DNA from: Halieaceae bacterium
GTDB taxonomy: Bacteria; Pseudomonadota; Gammaproteobacteria; Pseudomonadales; Halieaceae
Direction: 5' to 3'
DNA length: 64,000 nt
Assembly: GCA_902547755.1 (NCBI GenBank)
Contig: CACCPA010000003.1
Coordinates: forward strand, 62,001-126,000
Position 1 is the first letter of the stretch; each line of letters starts with the position of its first letter. The notes under the pieces are model-generated. The model was given only the letters and a program-made list of their open reading frames with translations. It was not told the origin of the DNA and made no database searches. Of the stretch, positions 31,087-38,731 are shown one piece after another. The translations under genes and the position numbers were made by a program.

Positions 31087-32033
31087 GTCGATCTCCAATC
31101 GATGACCATTTTTAGGCAGCTACTATCATTAAATGCCCGGTCGTAGGCTTGGGGGGCCCGTGTCGCGGGTAAGACATCTGTTATCAACTGGGAGAAGTCC
31201 AATGTGCCATCGGACGCCAGTCGTGCTGCTTCTTTTAGGTCTTGTGGTTGCCATTCCGCACTGACTAAGAGATTGATTTCCCTTATAAATGCGGGTGGAA
31301 AGTCGAATGTGACGGCAGACGAGTAAAAGCCTGCCATCACTACTGTTGCCCCTGGTTTGCAACGAGCAATCATCTGATTCAACGCATCTGCGCTGCCGCT
31401 GACATCGCACACCACTGAATAGTTGTGCCGCGGGTCTTGGCTCGCGTCGTAGACCGCGTAGTCGAGCCCAGCGGGGCGTCGAGCGGGGTCGCGTTCCCAA
31501 ACAGTAGGTGCAGTGCCATGAATGATGCGTGTTAGACGAGCGAGGAGTTGTCCGAGGACTCCGTGACCTAAGATTAGCTCAGGTGGACCTGCCTGTTCGC
31601 AGCGACGCAACGCATGTAGAGCGGTGGCGGCCAGGGCGAGTAACACCCCTTCACTGCCGAGTTTTTCAGGGAGTGGTATGAGTCGATCCTCGGGGCAAAT
31701 GATGTGCCGTGCACTGCCGCCGAACAAGTTTTTAGCATCGGTGAACCCAACACTTCCGGGCGCAAAGACATAGGTACCCGGGCGTAATTCCGATCCCTCT
31801 GGTGATTCGACTACTTTGCCGACCGTTTCGTAGCCCGGAATCAGTGGGTAGCCAAGCCCTGGAAAGGGCGGCATCTCACCTGTCAGCATGAGGCGTTCCG
31901 TGCCAGTGCTAATACCGGACCAGGTAGATTCAATGAGACACTCGTTTGCCGCGGGTGCACGCAGAGAAGCTTCTCGGACTTCTAATAACCCGGGCTTCTC
32001 AAAAATAACCGCTGTTGTCTTCTTATAGGTCAC
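31083..32033 (-). CDS. bchC: 3-hydroxyethyl bacteriochlorophyllide a dehydrogenase BchC
   Basis: BchC oxidises the 3-hydroxyethyl group to the 3-acetyl group of bacteriochlorophyll a. It is a 316-residue member of the zinc-alcohol dehydrogenase superfamily: GroES-like N-terminus (SGISTGTERLMLTGEMPPF, PGYETVGKVV) and a Rossmann half (LILGHGVLGQLLARLTR). The start is a GTG (32031-32033) with GAGG 12 bases upstream. The 94-base gap to crtF holds two exact PpsR sites and a good promoter, so bchC is the head of a regulated bchCXYZ-puf unit even though crtEF lie upstream in the same direction. Confidence 0.94.
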   Translation of the reverse strand: MTYKKTTAVIFEKPGLLEVREASLRAPAANECLIESTWSGISTGTERLMLTGEMPPFPGLGYPLIPGYETVGKVVESPEGSELRPGTYVFAPGSVGFTDAKNLFGGSARHIICPEDRLIPLPEKLGSEGVLLALAATALHALRRCEQAGPPELILGHGVLGQLLARLTRIIHGTAPTVWERDPARRPAGLDYAVYDASQDPRHNYSVVCDVSGSADALNQMIARCKPGATVVMAGFYSSAVTFDFPPAFIREINLLVSAEWQPQDLKEAARLASDGTLDFSQLITDVLPATRAPQAYDRAFNDSSCLKMVIDWRST

Positions 32034-32099
32034 GGTTTTATGGCCTCAATTCCTAGCTGAGTGCGCGCTAGGCCTGTCTAAAAACAGTTACGTCTTATG

Positions 32100-32117
32100 T
32101 GTCAGTTTAATAATACA
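32100..32117. promoter_or_regulatory. PpsR/CrtJ operator, promoter-proximal site of bchC
   Basis: TGTCAGTTTAATAATACA fits TGT-N12-ACA exactly. On the minus strand it covers the likely -10 box TAAACT of the bchC promoter. It is 8 bases from a second exact site, the tandem arrangement seen at the CrtJ-controlled bchC promoter in Rhodobacter. Confidence 0.78.
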
Positions 32118-32125
32118 CATAAAAG

Positions 32126-32143
32126 TGTCAATAAAAAATGACA
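32126..32143. promoter_or_regulatory. PpsR/CrtJ operator with -35 box, distal site of bchC
   Basis: TGTCAATAAAAAATGACA fits the consensus exactly and is close to a full palindrome. On the minus strand the half ending TTGACA (complement of TGTCAA) is a perfect -35 box, 16 bases from TAAACT within the neighbouring site. It overlaps the crtF stop codon. Confidence 0.8.
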
Positions 32144-33282
32144 TTTGGTTTTTTTGCTGTAATTACGCGGACTAAAGCAGGTATGTGCGTGCGCTTTTCT
32201 TTGATTCCATGGAAGCCCGCGCGTTGTAAGGCTGCTTTTAGTTCTTCGTAGGTTCTCGGTCTGCCGCTACCCATGGCCCATAGATAGAATCCAAAGTAGG
32301 TATGACCGATGGATTCCGCGTTTCGTGTGCCGGCCATGGGTTCAGCAATGATGAGCTGGCCGCCATTTGGTAAGGCATCGAAACAACGACTCAGTAGTCG
32401 GTCCACAGGTGCATCATCGTGATCATGAAGGATCCGCACTAAGCTGATGGTGTCGCAAGTTTTGGGAATGGGGTCCTCAAACATGTTTCCCGATACGACC
32501 TCCATCGCCCCGCGATGTCGGGGTGAAATGGCGGCGATGACCTGGGGTAAGTCGAAGACGGCAGTTGAGGCTTCCGGAAATCGCTCGGATGCAAGGCGAG
32601 CAAAGGTTCCTGTACCCCCACCAATGTCTAGCAGTCGTTGGCCAGGTTTAAGCTTAATCGCGTCTAAGATATGGTTTGCGATCAGGTGTTGGGAGTCTGC
32701 CATCAGTTCGCTGTAGCGCGCCGCAGCTACGGGGTCATTATGATCCCCATCGACGTAGGGCCAATAGCCGCGCAGAGCGGCACCTTCCCTGGCTCGAAGT
32801 AAGTGTGCTGGGTCAGCCATGTCGCAATACAACAGATCATGGTGCCGGAGCATGCTTTGCACACCCGGGTTGCCATGAATAGATGCGCCGAGTTCTCCGA
32901 GTGTCCAGGTGTGGGCGTCGACTTCTTGGAGCAGATCAATCGCTGTCGCTGCTTTAATCAGTGTCAGCGCAGCATCCTGCTCAAGTTCGCAGGCACCGGC
33001 GATTTCGTCGAGCGTGGCTATTCTGTCTTTCAGGCACTCGAGTAAACCTAGCTTGTAAGCCGCGCTGAGCGTCTGAGAGTAAACAAAGCCTGCCAGAATA
33101 TGATGAAGGTCGGTCGCCCGTGTGCGGGCGATGGATTGCGCTATCGGCAGTCTTGCAGCCCATTTCTGGAATGTCTTGCTTCGAAGCATCCGGTTTCGCC
33201 ACAGTAAAAAGCGGGCGTAGCGACCCGAGGGTCTGTCTTTTGAGTCGGCGTACTTGGGCTCGGTTGTGGAGGGTATGGCCAT
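32128..33282 (-). CDS. crtF: Hydroxyneurosporene / demethylspheroidene O-methyltransferase CrtF
   Basis: A 384-residue SAM-dependent O-methyltransferase that methylates the tertiary 1-hydroxyl groups of acyclic carotenoids, the last step to spheroidene or spirilloxanthin. It has an N-terminal dimerisation domain (HILAGFVYSQTLSAAYKLGL), the SAM site LLDIGGGTGTFARLASERFP (about residue 215), and the catalytic region VRILHDHDDAPVDRLL followed by LIIAEPMAGTRNAE. The ATG shares one base with the crtE stop (TAATG), so crtE-crtF are coupled. Confidence 0.93.
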   Translation of the reverse strand: MAIPSTTEPKYADSKDRPSGRYARFLLWRNRMLRSKTFQKWAARLPIAQSIARTRATDLHHILAGFVYSQTLSAAYKLGLLECLKDRIATLDEIAGACELEQDAALTLIKAATAIDLLQEVDAHTWTLGELGASIHGNPGVQSMLRHHDLLYCDMADPAHLLRAREGAALRGYWPYVDGDHNDPVAAARYSELMADSQHLIANHILDAIKLKPGQRLLDIGGGTGTFARLASERFPEASTAVFDLPQVIAAISPRHRGAMEVVSGNMFEDPIPKTCDTISLVRILHDHDDAPVDRLLSRCFDALPNGGQLIIAEPMAGTRNAESIGHTYFGFYLWAMGSGRPRTYEELKAALQRAGFHGIKEKRTHIPALVRVITAKKPNVIFY

Positions 33283-34172
33283 TACGCGGCCACTTGCGCA
33301 ATCTTCTCGGGAACAAATCGGCTAGCCTGCGCGCGCACCAACTTCTGGAGCATGTCGTGTCCAGCGCACGCTGGCATGCTGTCCAAACCGGCCTCAAGGC
33401 ATTCCTTTAGTCGTGCGACGGCTCCCTCGAGCCCTAGTTCGCGAACCGCGCTCGGCCGATCAAGCTTCACATCGATACCGGTTGGCTTGCCCAATGTGTC
33501 GGGATCGGAAACAGCGTCCTTAATATCATCCGCTACCTGGTAAGCCTCGCCAATGCTCGCTCCCAGATGAACCCATGGTCCGGGATCCACGCCTGCTGCC
33601 GCTGCGCCCGCGCATGTGGCGGCAACGAACAGCGCGCCTGTTTTTGCTCGGTGATAGCGTGATAAATCAACCCGCTGCTCGCATTCCCAGGCTTGACCTG
33701 CGCAAATGCCGTGTGGAGCGCCAACACCCCGCGCAACGATGGTCATGACCAGAGGTACGCGCTCTGCTCGCACAGCCTGCACCGCGTGAGCGGACAGAGT
33801 TTGGAATGCGGCTACAATCAGCGCGTCACCGGTTAGCACAGCGATTCGCTCGCCAAATTTCGAATGAACTGACGGTTTGCCGCGTCGCTGCGTCGCATCA
33901 TCGAAACAAGGGAGGTCGTCGTGGACGAGTGATGCGCAATGCAGTAGCTCGACTGCGGTGGCTGCCGCATTGGCCAGTCCCACGTCACTGGAGTTATTGG
34001 CCAGCGCCACGGCTTTACAAAGCTGAGGCCGGACACGAGCTCCGCCCGGAAAAACGGCATAATTCAAAGCCTGAGCAAGCAGGGGTGGGCATTGAGCAGT
34101 TGCATGTTCTGCCATTGCCTCTTCTATGTATTGCTCGCAATCCAGTAGCGTTTTTTCCATGGCGGTCACCAT
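33282..34172 (-). CDS. crtE: Geranylgeranyl diphosphate synthase CrtE
   Basis: A 296-residue trans-prenyltransferase providing geranylgeranyl diphosphate for carotenoids and for the bacteriochlorophyll tail. First Asp-rich motif DDLPCFDD (about residue 87), the substrate Arg pair in TQRRGKPS, and second motif QVADDIKD (about residue 225) are present. ATG 34172 is used here. An ATG four codons later (34160), with GGTGA upstream, may be the true start, as 34172 has no ribosome site. Two exact PpsR sites stand between it and the divergent crtC. Confidence 0.94.
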   Translation of the reverse strand: MVTAMEKTLLDCEQYIEEAMAEHATAQCPPLLAQALNYAVFPGGARVRPQLCKAVALANNSSDVGLANAAATAVELLHCASLVHDDLPCFDDATQRRGKPSVHSKFGERIAVLTGDALIVAAFQTLSAHAVQAVRAERVPLVMTIVARGVGAPHGICAGQAWECEQRVDLSRYHRAKTGALFVAATCAGAAAAGVDPGPWVHLGASIGEAYQVADDIKDAVSDPDTLGKPTGIDVKLDRPSAVRELGLEGAVARLKECLEAGLDSMPACAGHDMLQKLVRAQASRFVPEKIAQVAA

Positions 34173-34181
34173 ATTTGTAAG

Positions 34182-34199
34182 TGTTATTTTATTTATACA
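34182..34199. promoter_or_regulatory. PpsR/CrtJ operator, crtE side of the crtE-crtC gap
   Basis: TGTTATTTTATTTATACA fits TGT-N12-ACA exactly, 10 bases from the annotated crtE start, so it would cover the crtE promoter or transcription start. It is separated from the next exact site by 7 bases. Confidence 0.72.
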
Positions 34200-34206
34200 T
34201 TAATTT

Positions 34207-34224
34207 TGTCTATATTAGTTGACA
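34207..34224. promoter_or_regulatory. PpsR/CrtJ operator, crtC side of the crtE-crtC gap
   Basis: TGTCTATATTAGTTGACA fits the consensus exactly and carries TTGACA on the plus strand as a -35 candidate for crtC. It forms a pair with the site at 34182-34199, so crtE and crtC could be repressed together from the shared 101-base gap. Confidence 0.77.
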
Positions 34225-34273
34225 GATTACGCCGATCTTGCACACCCTGCAAGCAATGCGCGGGAGATTCGCT

Positions 34274-35281
34274 ATGGAGCAACCACTGCTGTCGACATCG
34301 GGAGGTTTGGGGTTCGACTTACCTGTTTCAAACAACGGCTATCGCTGGTGGTATGTCGACGGATTCAGTGAATGCGGATCTCACGGTGTAACACTGATAT
34401 TTTTTGTCGGTACGGTGTTTTCCCCGTTTTATGCCGCAGCGAGAAAGAAGGGTGATACTGACCCCCGCGAGTTTGTCTGTGTGAACGCAGTTTTTTACGA
34501 GCCAAAGCAAAAACATTGGGCGATGACAGAGCGTCGGGCGCGAGATCTTCAAACATCCAGGTCGATGCTCAAGATCGGCCCATCCTCAATGTCATTCGAC
34601 GGCGAGAGGCTAACGGTCGATCTCAATGAGCGATCAGCGCCATTCCGCAGAGCTATTAAGGGAAAGGTTATAGTCGACATTCCTGCCGTTACCGATCGTT
34701 GTTACACACTCCATTCAGCAGGTCAGCATCGATGGTGGCCAATTGCACCGACCGCACGTGTAAAGGTGTCGCTTGATGCACCGAGTGTGCAGTGGGAGGG
34801 GGCAGGCTATGTTGATACGAACGGTGGCACTGTAGCGCTAGAAGATACCTTTACCGATTGGCACTGGTCTAGGGCCGATATGGGGCCAGAAAATTGCCGC
34901 ATCGTTTATGAGGCGCACGCAAGAGACGGTGAGACGTGCCTTATGACGCTGTTCGGCGGTCCTAAAACAGGAATGGCGTCAGAGCATTCGCCGCCTCGCC
35001 GTGATTTGACTGCGGGGCCGATTTGGCGTGTTTCTCGCCCTGCAAGGAGCCATCAGGGTTTTAGTGTCGAAAAAACACTTGAAGACACGCCTTTTTACAC
35101 GCGAAGTCACCTGCATGATGCCTCCGGAAACAGCGTGATGCATGAGAGCCTGGATTTGGATCGTTTCGCTTCGCCATGGGTTCAGCGGTTGCTGCCGTTC
35201 AGGATGCGGAAGATCCTCTACGGTCTAGCGAATGCGGGCGATTCGCGCGTCACGGTCCCTTTCTCTAAGAGTCTCAAATAG
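34274..35281 (+). CDS. crtC: Carotenoid 1,2-hydratase (hydroxyneurosporene synthase) CrtC
   Basis: CrtC adds water across the C1-C2 double bond of neurosporene or lycopene ends, creating the tertiary alcohol later methylated by CrtF. The 335-residue protein begins FDLPVSNNGYRWWYVDGFSE and carries GAGYVDTNGGTVALEDTFTDWHW (read in two parts: GYVDTNGG and FTDWHWSRAD), the lipocalin-like core of the family. I chose ATG 34274 because GGGAG lies 7 bases upstream; in-frame starts at 34238 (TTG) and 34256 lack one. Its last 57 bases overlap the 3' end of the convergent crtB. Confidence 0.93.
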   Translation: MEQPLLSTSGGLGFDLPVSNNGYRWWYVDGFSECGSHGVTLIFFVGTVFSPFYAAARKKGDTDPREFVCVNAVFYEPKQKHWAMTERRARDLQTSRSMLKIGPSSMSFDGERLTVDLNERSAPFRRAIKGKVIVDIPAVTDRCYTLHSAGQHRWWPIAPTARVKVSLDAPSVQWEGAGYVDTNGGTVALEDTFTDWHWSRADMGPENCRIVYEAHARDGETCLMTLFGGPKTGMASEHSPPRRDLTAGPIWRVSRPARSHQGFSVEKTLEDTPFYTRSHLHDASGNSVMHESLDLDRFASPWVQRLLPFRMRKILYGLANAGDSRVTVPFSKSLK

Positions 35282-36277
35282 ATCAATAATCCAGAGCGTT
35301 CTTACCTTGAAGGGATCGGACTTAATGGCAGGTGCTGCGCCACCTGACGCAACCACTGAATCAATTAGAAACTGATTTTGAGGTAAGGCGGGTGTGTCTA
35401 GCGCCTTGCTTCTGGGTTGTGCGAAAGCGATAGCCGAGGTCAGCAAAGCGAATTTTTTCTTGGTGTCGACAATGGCGCGTTGATCAACCGAGTTATAGCC
35501 ATGCTCACCTACTTTCCGACCAATGGCGGCGTAAAGCTTTCTCGCCGCACGAATGCCCGGTTGATACTTTCTAGGCAGCTGCGCAATGCCATGGTCTGCG
35601 CGTTTGTACAGCCAGTCCGCGCGCTCGAGAAGTCGTTGTGTTACCACGCCAACACCCTCTGAGTAGGTCGGATTTGCGAGCATCTCGTTGGTGTCCACGC
35701 CTTCTGCCTCCAGCTCGTCCATGGGGAGGTAAATTCTACCCAGCTGAGCGTCTTCACCCACATCTCTAGCGATATTGGTCAGTTGCATTGCTGTGCCCAA
35801 GTCGGCAGCTCTTGCCAACGTCTTGGCGTCTCGGACGCCCATCAGTACTGACATCATGACACCCACAGCGCCCGCGACACGCGCGCTGTAGTCATAGACA
35901 TCTTCAATCGAGTGATAGAGCTTCCCTTCAGCATCCCAGGCAAAACCCTCAAGTAAGGCGTTCAATAGCTCTCTCGGCATTTGATAGGTGTGAACAATTT
36001 GCGTCAGGACTCGATCAGTCGCCACATATTGTGGCTTCCCTTCGTAGATGCGGTCGAGTCGATTGTGCAATAGCTCAAGTGCCCTCTTCGGGTTTTCCCC
36101 CTCATCCACCAGGTCATCGGCTTCTCTACAGAAAGCGTAGAGGCCGCAGGCCGCGTGCTGCATCACGGAGGGAAGTAGATGGGACGCAAAATAAAAGGAG
36201 CGTGACCCATTGGATAGCTGCTGCTTACACAGCCCCATATCGGTGCTGGGAGTCGGTAAAAATTTATCGACTTGCAT
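35225..36277 (-). CDS. crtB: 15-cis-phytoene synthase CrtB
   Basis: CrtB condenses two geranylgeranyl diphosphates to phytoene. The 350-residue protein has the conserved SRSFYFASHLLP, first Asp motif READDLVDE (about residue 55) and second motif NIARDVGEDAQLGRIYLP (about residue 168). The ATG at 36277 lies inside the end of crtI (14-base overlap) and has no clear ribosome site, so translation is probably coupled to crtI. The C-terminal tail is very basic and Asp-rich (RERDRDARIARIR) and is encoded in the overlap with crtC. Confidence 0.94.
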   Translation of the reverse strand: MQVDKFLPTPSTDMGLCKQQLSNGSRSFYFASHLLPSVMQHAACGLYAFCREADDLVDEGENPKRALELLHNRLDRIYEGKPQYVATDRVLTQIVHTYQMPRELLNALLEGFAWDAEGKLYHSIEDVYDYSARVAGAVGVMMSVLMGVRDAKTLARAADLGTAMQLTNIARDVGEDAQLGRIYLPMDELEAEGVDTNEMLANPTYSEGVGVVTQRLLERADWLYKRADHGIAQLPRKYQPGIRAARKLYAAIGRKVGEHGYNSVDQRAIVDTKKKFALLTSAIAFAQPRSKALDTPALPQNQFLIDSVVASGGAAPAIKSDPFKVRTLWIIDLFETLRERDRDARIARIR

Positions 36278-37808
36278 AGGTGGGGGCTTCAATCAGTCCG
36301 TCAATGACTTTGGCGGAGGAGAGCACGGCCGGCATACCGGCTCCAGGGTGAGTGCCAGCGCCAACCAAGTAGAGCCCGTCAACCTCTTCGCTTTTATTGT
36401 GAGGTCTGAAGTAGGCGCTTTGGGTAATGCGTGGCTCCAGCGAGAATCCCGCACCTTTCACCGAGTTGAGGCGATTCTGGAAATCTAGAGGGGTCAGCAT
36501 CAGTGATGTGGCGAGATTAGAACCCAAGTCAGGTAGTCCTGTTTCCTCGAGACGCTTCTCAACAGCGCGCCGGAATATTTCGGCGTGCGTTGTCCAGTCG
36601 GTTCCAGAGTCTAGGTGCGGTACCGGCACTAGCGCATAAAACGTATCGCACCCCTCCGGCGCCATCGACGGATCGGTCGCGGTTGGCCTGTGCAAATACA
36701 GACTGAAATCTTCGGTGGGCTTTTTGTGCTCAAAGATGTCGGTAAGCAGTCCTTTGTAACGCGGCCCAAGAATGATTGAGTGATGGGGTATGTCGGGATA
36801 CTGCTTTTTGGTGCCGAAGTACCAGACAAATAAGCCGTTAGAGTAATGTGCTTTATCAATCTTTCGGTCAGTCCATTTGCGTTTGTGCGTTTCCGATAGC
36901 AGATATTTGTAGGTCCACGCAGAGTCTGCATTTGATATGACGAGATTAGCTGCGATGTGCTCACCTGACTTAAGGCGCACGCCGGTGACCTGTCCACTGT
37001 CTGTGGTGATTTGGTCGACCTCTGTATTCAGCCGAATATCGCTCCCTTGTCCACGGATAAGGTTGCCCAGCGATTCGACAATACGCCCTGTGCCACCCAT
37101 GGCAGACCAAACGCCACCCGTGACCTCGAGGTGAGAAATAAGGGAATACAAGCTGCTGGCGGTATAAGGGTTGCCACCAATGAGAAGAGGGTGAAAGCTT
37201 ACAGCCTGTCTTAATTGCTCGTTCTTGATGTACTTAGAGACCAGCGCATAAACACTTTGATCACCACGTAACCTCACTAAGTCAGGTGCGAAGCGCATCA
37301 GCTGAGCAAAGGTACTGAAGGGCTTATCGAGCAGAGCAAAACCGACTTTATGCCGCGCTTCGCTGGCTTTTAAATAGCGCTCGTAGCCTTGCGCATCGGC
37401 TGGGTTGTACTCGAGTATTTGACGGAGGTTTTCTGACTTCTCGCCCGAGTAGTCAAAAATCCGACCGTCATCAAAACGGATTCTGTAGAACGGATCCATA
37501 AGCCGAAGATCAACATCATCACTCATCTTCTTGCCACAGAGTCCCCAGAGCTCTTCAAATAATTCGGGGACCGTGACGATGGTGGGCCCGCCATCGAAGG
37601 TGAAGCCGTCCTGTTTGTAGGTGTAGCCTCTACCTCCCAGCGCATCGAGCTTTTCAAGAAGGGTGACGTGATAGCCTTTGGCTGCAAGACGAATCGCAGA
37701 GGCGAGGCCGCCGAAGCCACTGCCGATGACAATGGCTTTTTCATGTGACTCAACTTGCTTGAGGGTGTCGAAGTCCGGATGCGCTGTGTTCATCTTTATA
37801 GACGTCAT
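36264..37808 (-). CDS. crtI: Phytoene desaturase CrtI
   Basis: A 514-residue FAD flavoprotein that desaturates phytoene to neurosporene or lycopene. The dinucleotide motif VIGSGFGGLASAIRLAAKG lies at about residues 26-44, and the C-terminal bacterial phytoene dehydrogenase signature is GLYLVGAGTHPGAGMPAVL. ATG 37808 is used; it lies only 3 bases from the PpsR site, so the ATG five codons later (37793, MNTAHPD) may be the true start. It heads a crtI-crtB operon. Confidence 0.95.
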   Translation of the reverse strand: MTSIKMNTAHPDFDTLKQVESHEKAIVIGSGFGGLASAIRLAAKGYHVTLLEKLDALGGRGYTYKQDGFTFDGGPTIVTVPELFEELWGLCGKKMSDDVDLRLMDPFYRIRFDDGRIFDYSGEKSENLRQILEYNPADAQGYERYLKASEARHKVGFALLDKPFSTFAQLMRFAPDLVRLRGDQSVYALVSKYIKNEQLRQAVSFHPLLIGGNPYTASSLYSLISHLEVTGGVWSAMGGTGRIVESLGNLIRGQGSDIRLNTEVDQITTDSGQVTGVRLKSGEHIAANLVISNADSAWTYKYLLSETHKRKWTDRKIDKAHYSNGLFVWYFGTKKQYPDIPHHSIILGPRYKGLLTDIFEHKKPTEDFSLYLHRPTATDPSMAPEGCDTFYALVPVPHLDSGTDWTTHAEIFRRAVEKRLEETGLPDLGSNLATSLMLTPLDFQNRLNSVKGAGFSLEPRITQSAYFRPHNKSEEVDGLYLVGAGTHPGAGMPAVLSSAKVIDGLIEAPTYASR

Positions 37809-37811
37809 TTA

Positions 37812-37829
37812 TGTCAATATTTATTGACA
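37812..37829. promoter_or_regulatory. PpsR/CrtJ operator upstream of crtI
   Basis: TGTCAATATTTATTGACA fits TGT-N12-ACA and is an almost perfect palindrome, the best site in the window. It lies immediately before crtI in the 52-base gap to bchO; transcription must therefore start within or very near it, or the crtI start codon is the downstream ATG. Confidence 0.85.
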
Positions 37830-37860
37830 GTCTATCACCGGTTTTCGGATTGCACACCCG

Positions 37861-38724
37861 TTAATTGAGCTGCTCCAGAAACTGATAAAACACGTGTGCG
37901 ACGCGCTCGGGGTCTGCTTCATGAACCAGATGACCCGCGTCCTCCAGAGTGATTGCCGTTGCGTTTGGTATTTCGCGTGTTGCCCTGTGCGCGCGAATGG
38001 CAGGAACAATGTGGTCTTTTTCGCAACCAATGAGGTGAGTTGGGGTTTTTAATTTAGGTAAGTCCTTCGCAAGCTGACCTAGTTCCCATCCACCCATCAT
38101 TCTTAGGGTACCCTCGATGTGCTCTGGTTGGGAGATTAGGGTTGTGTAGCGCTGGATCATCGGTTCAGAAATAGTGGCGCCCGTATCGCGCAAAGCTCTG
38201 CGCACATCGGACTCGCCGGTGCCGCGTCGGGCAAGGAAGCGAGACACCCTAGGCGATCGGCTGAGGCCACGCGCGGCTTTGAGCATAAGCGGCTCAATGA
38301 AAGCGCCAAAGGGTAAAAGGGCGCCGTTAATTGACAGTAACCCTCGCGGGCTGATGTCCGTATCGAGGCACATTCTGATGCCAACGGCTGCGCCTGCTGA
38401 GTGTCCAATCAAATATTCGGGTGAGATTTCTATATGCTTGCACAGCTCATGTATAGCCCGAGCCATCGCGCTCAAGAGGTGCTCGCGTTCCTCAATGGCG
38501 TGGGTAAAGCCTTGGCCCGGGAGGTCTATCAATACGCAAGTGAATTGACTGCTCAAACACTCAGCCATGCCCGCCATAGAATGGGTAGACGAGCCGGTGC
38601 CGTGCAAGAGCAAGATCACGGGCCCTGATCCAAGGCGTTGAACATGCCATAGGGTGCCCGCGCATTGCACGAATTCGCTGTGCTCGCTCAGAGGCCAATC
38701 ACTGGGTAAACGGTCCGGCCCCAT
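37861..38724 (-). CDS. bchO: BchO, alpha/beta-hydrolase associated with magnesium chelatase
   Basis: A 287-residue alpha/beta-hydrolase. The oxyanion region is LLLHGTGSSTHSM, the nucleophile elbow is IGHSAGAAVGIRM (Ser near residue 110), and the catalytic His is in LEDAGHLVHEADPE near residue 263. BchO is found next to bchI-bchD in purple bacteria and is called a putative Mg-chelatase accessory protein; its substrate is unknown. It lies 7 bases after bchD in the bchI-bchD-bchO operon. Confidence 0.9.
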   Translation of the reverse strand: MGPDRLPSDWPLSEHSEFVQCAGTLWHVQRLGSGPVILLLHGTGSSTHSMAGMAECLSSQFTCVLIDLPGQGFTHAIEEREHLLSAMARAIHELCKHIEISPEYLIGHSAGAAVGIRMCLDTDISPRGLLSINGALLPFGAFIEPLMLKAARGLSRSPRVSRFLARRGTGESDVRRALRDTGATISEPMIQRYTTLISQPEHIEGTLRMMGGWELGQLAKDLPKLKTPTHLIGCEKDHIVPAIRAHRATREIPNATAITLEDAGHLVHEADPERVAHVFYQFLEQLN

Positions 38725-38731
38725 GGGTTTG

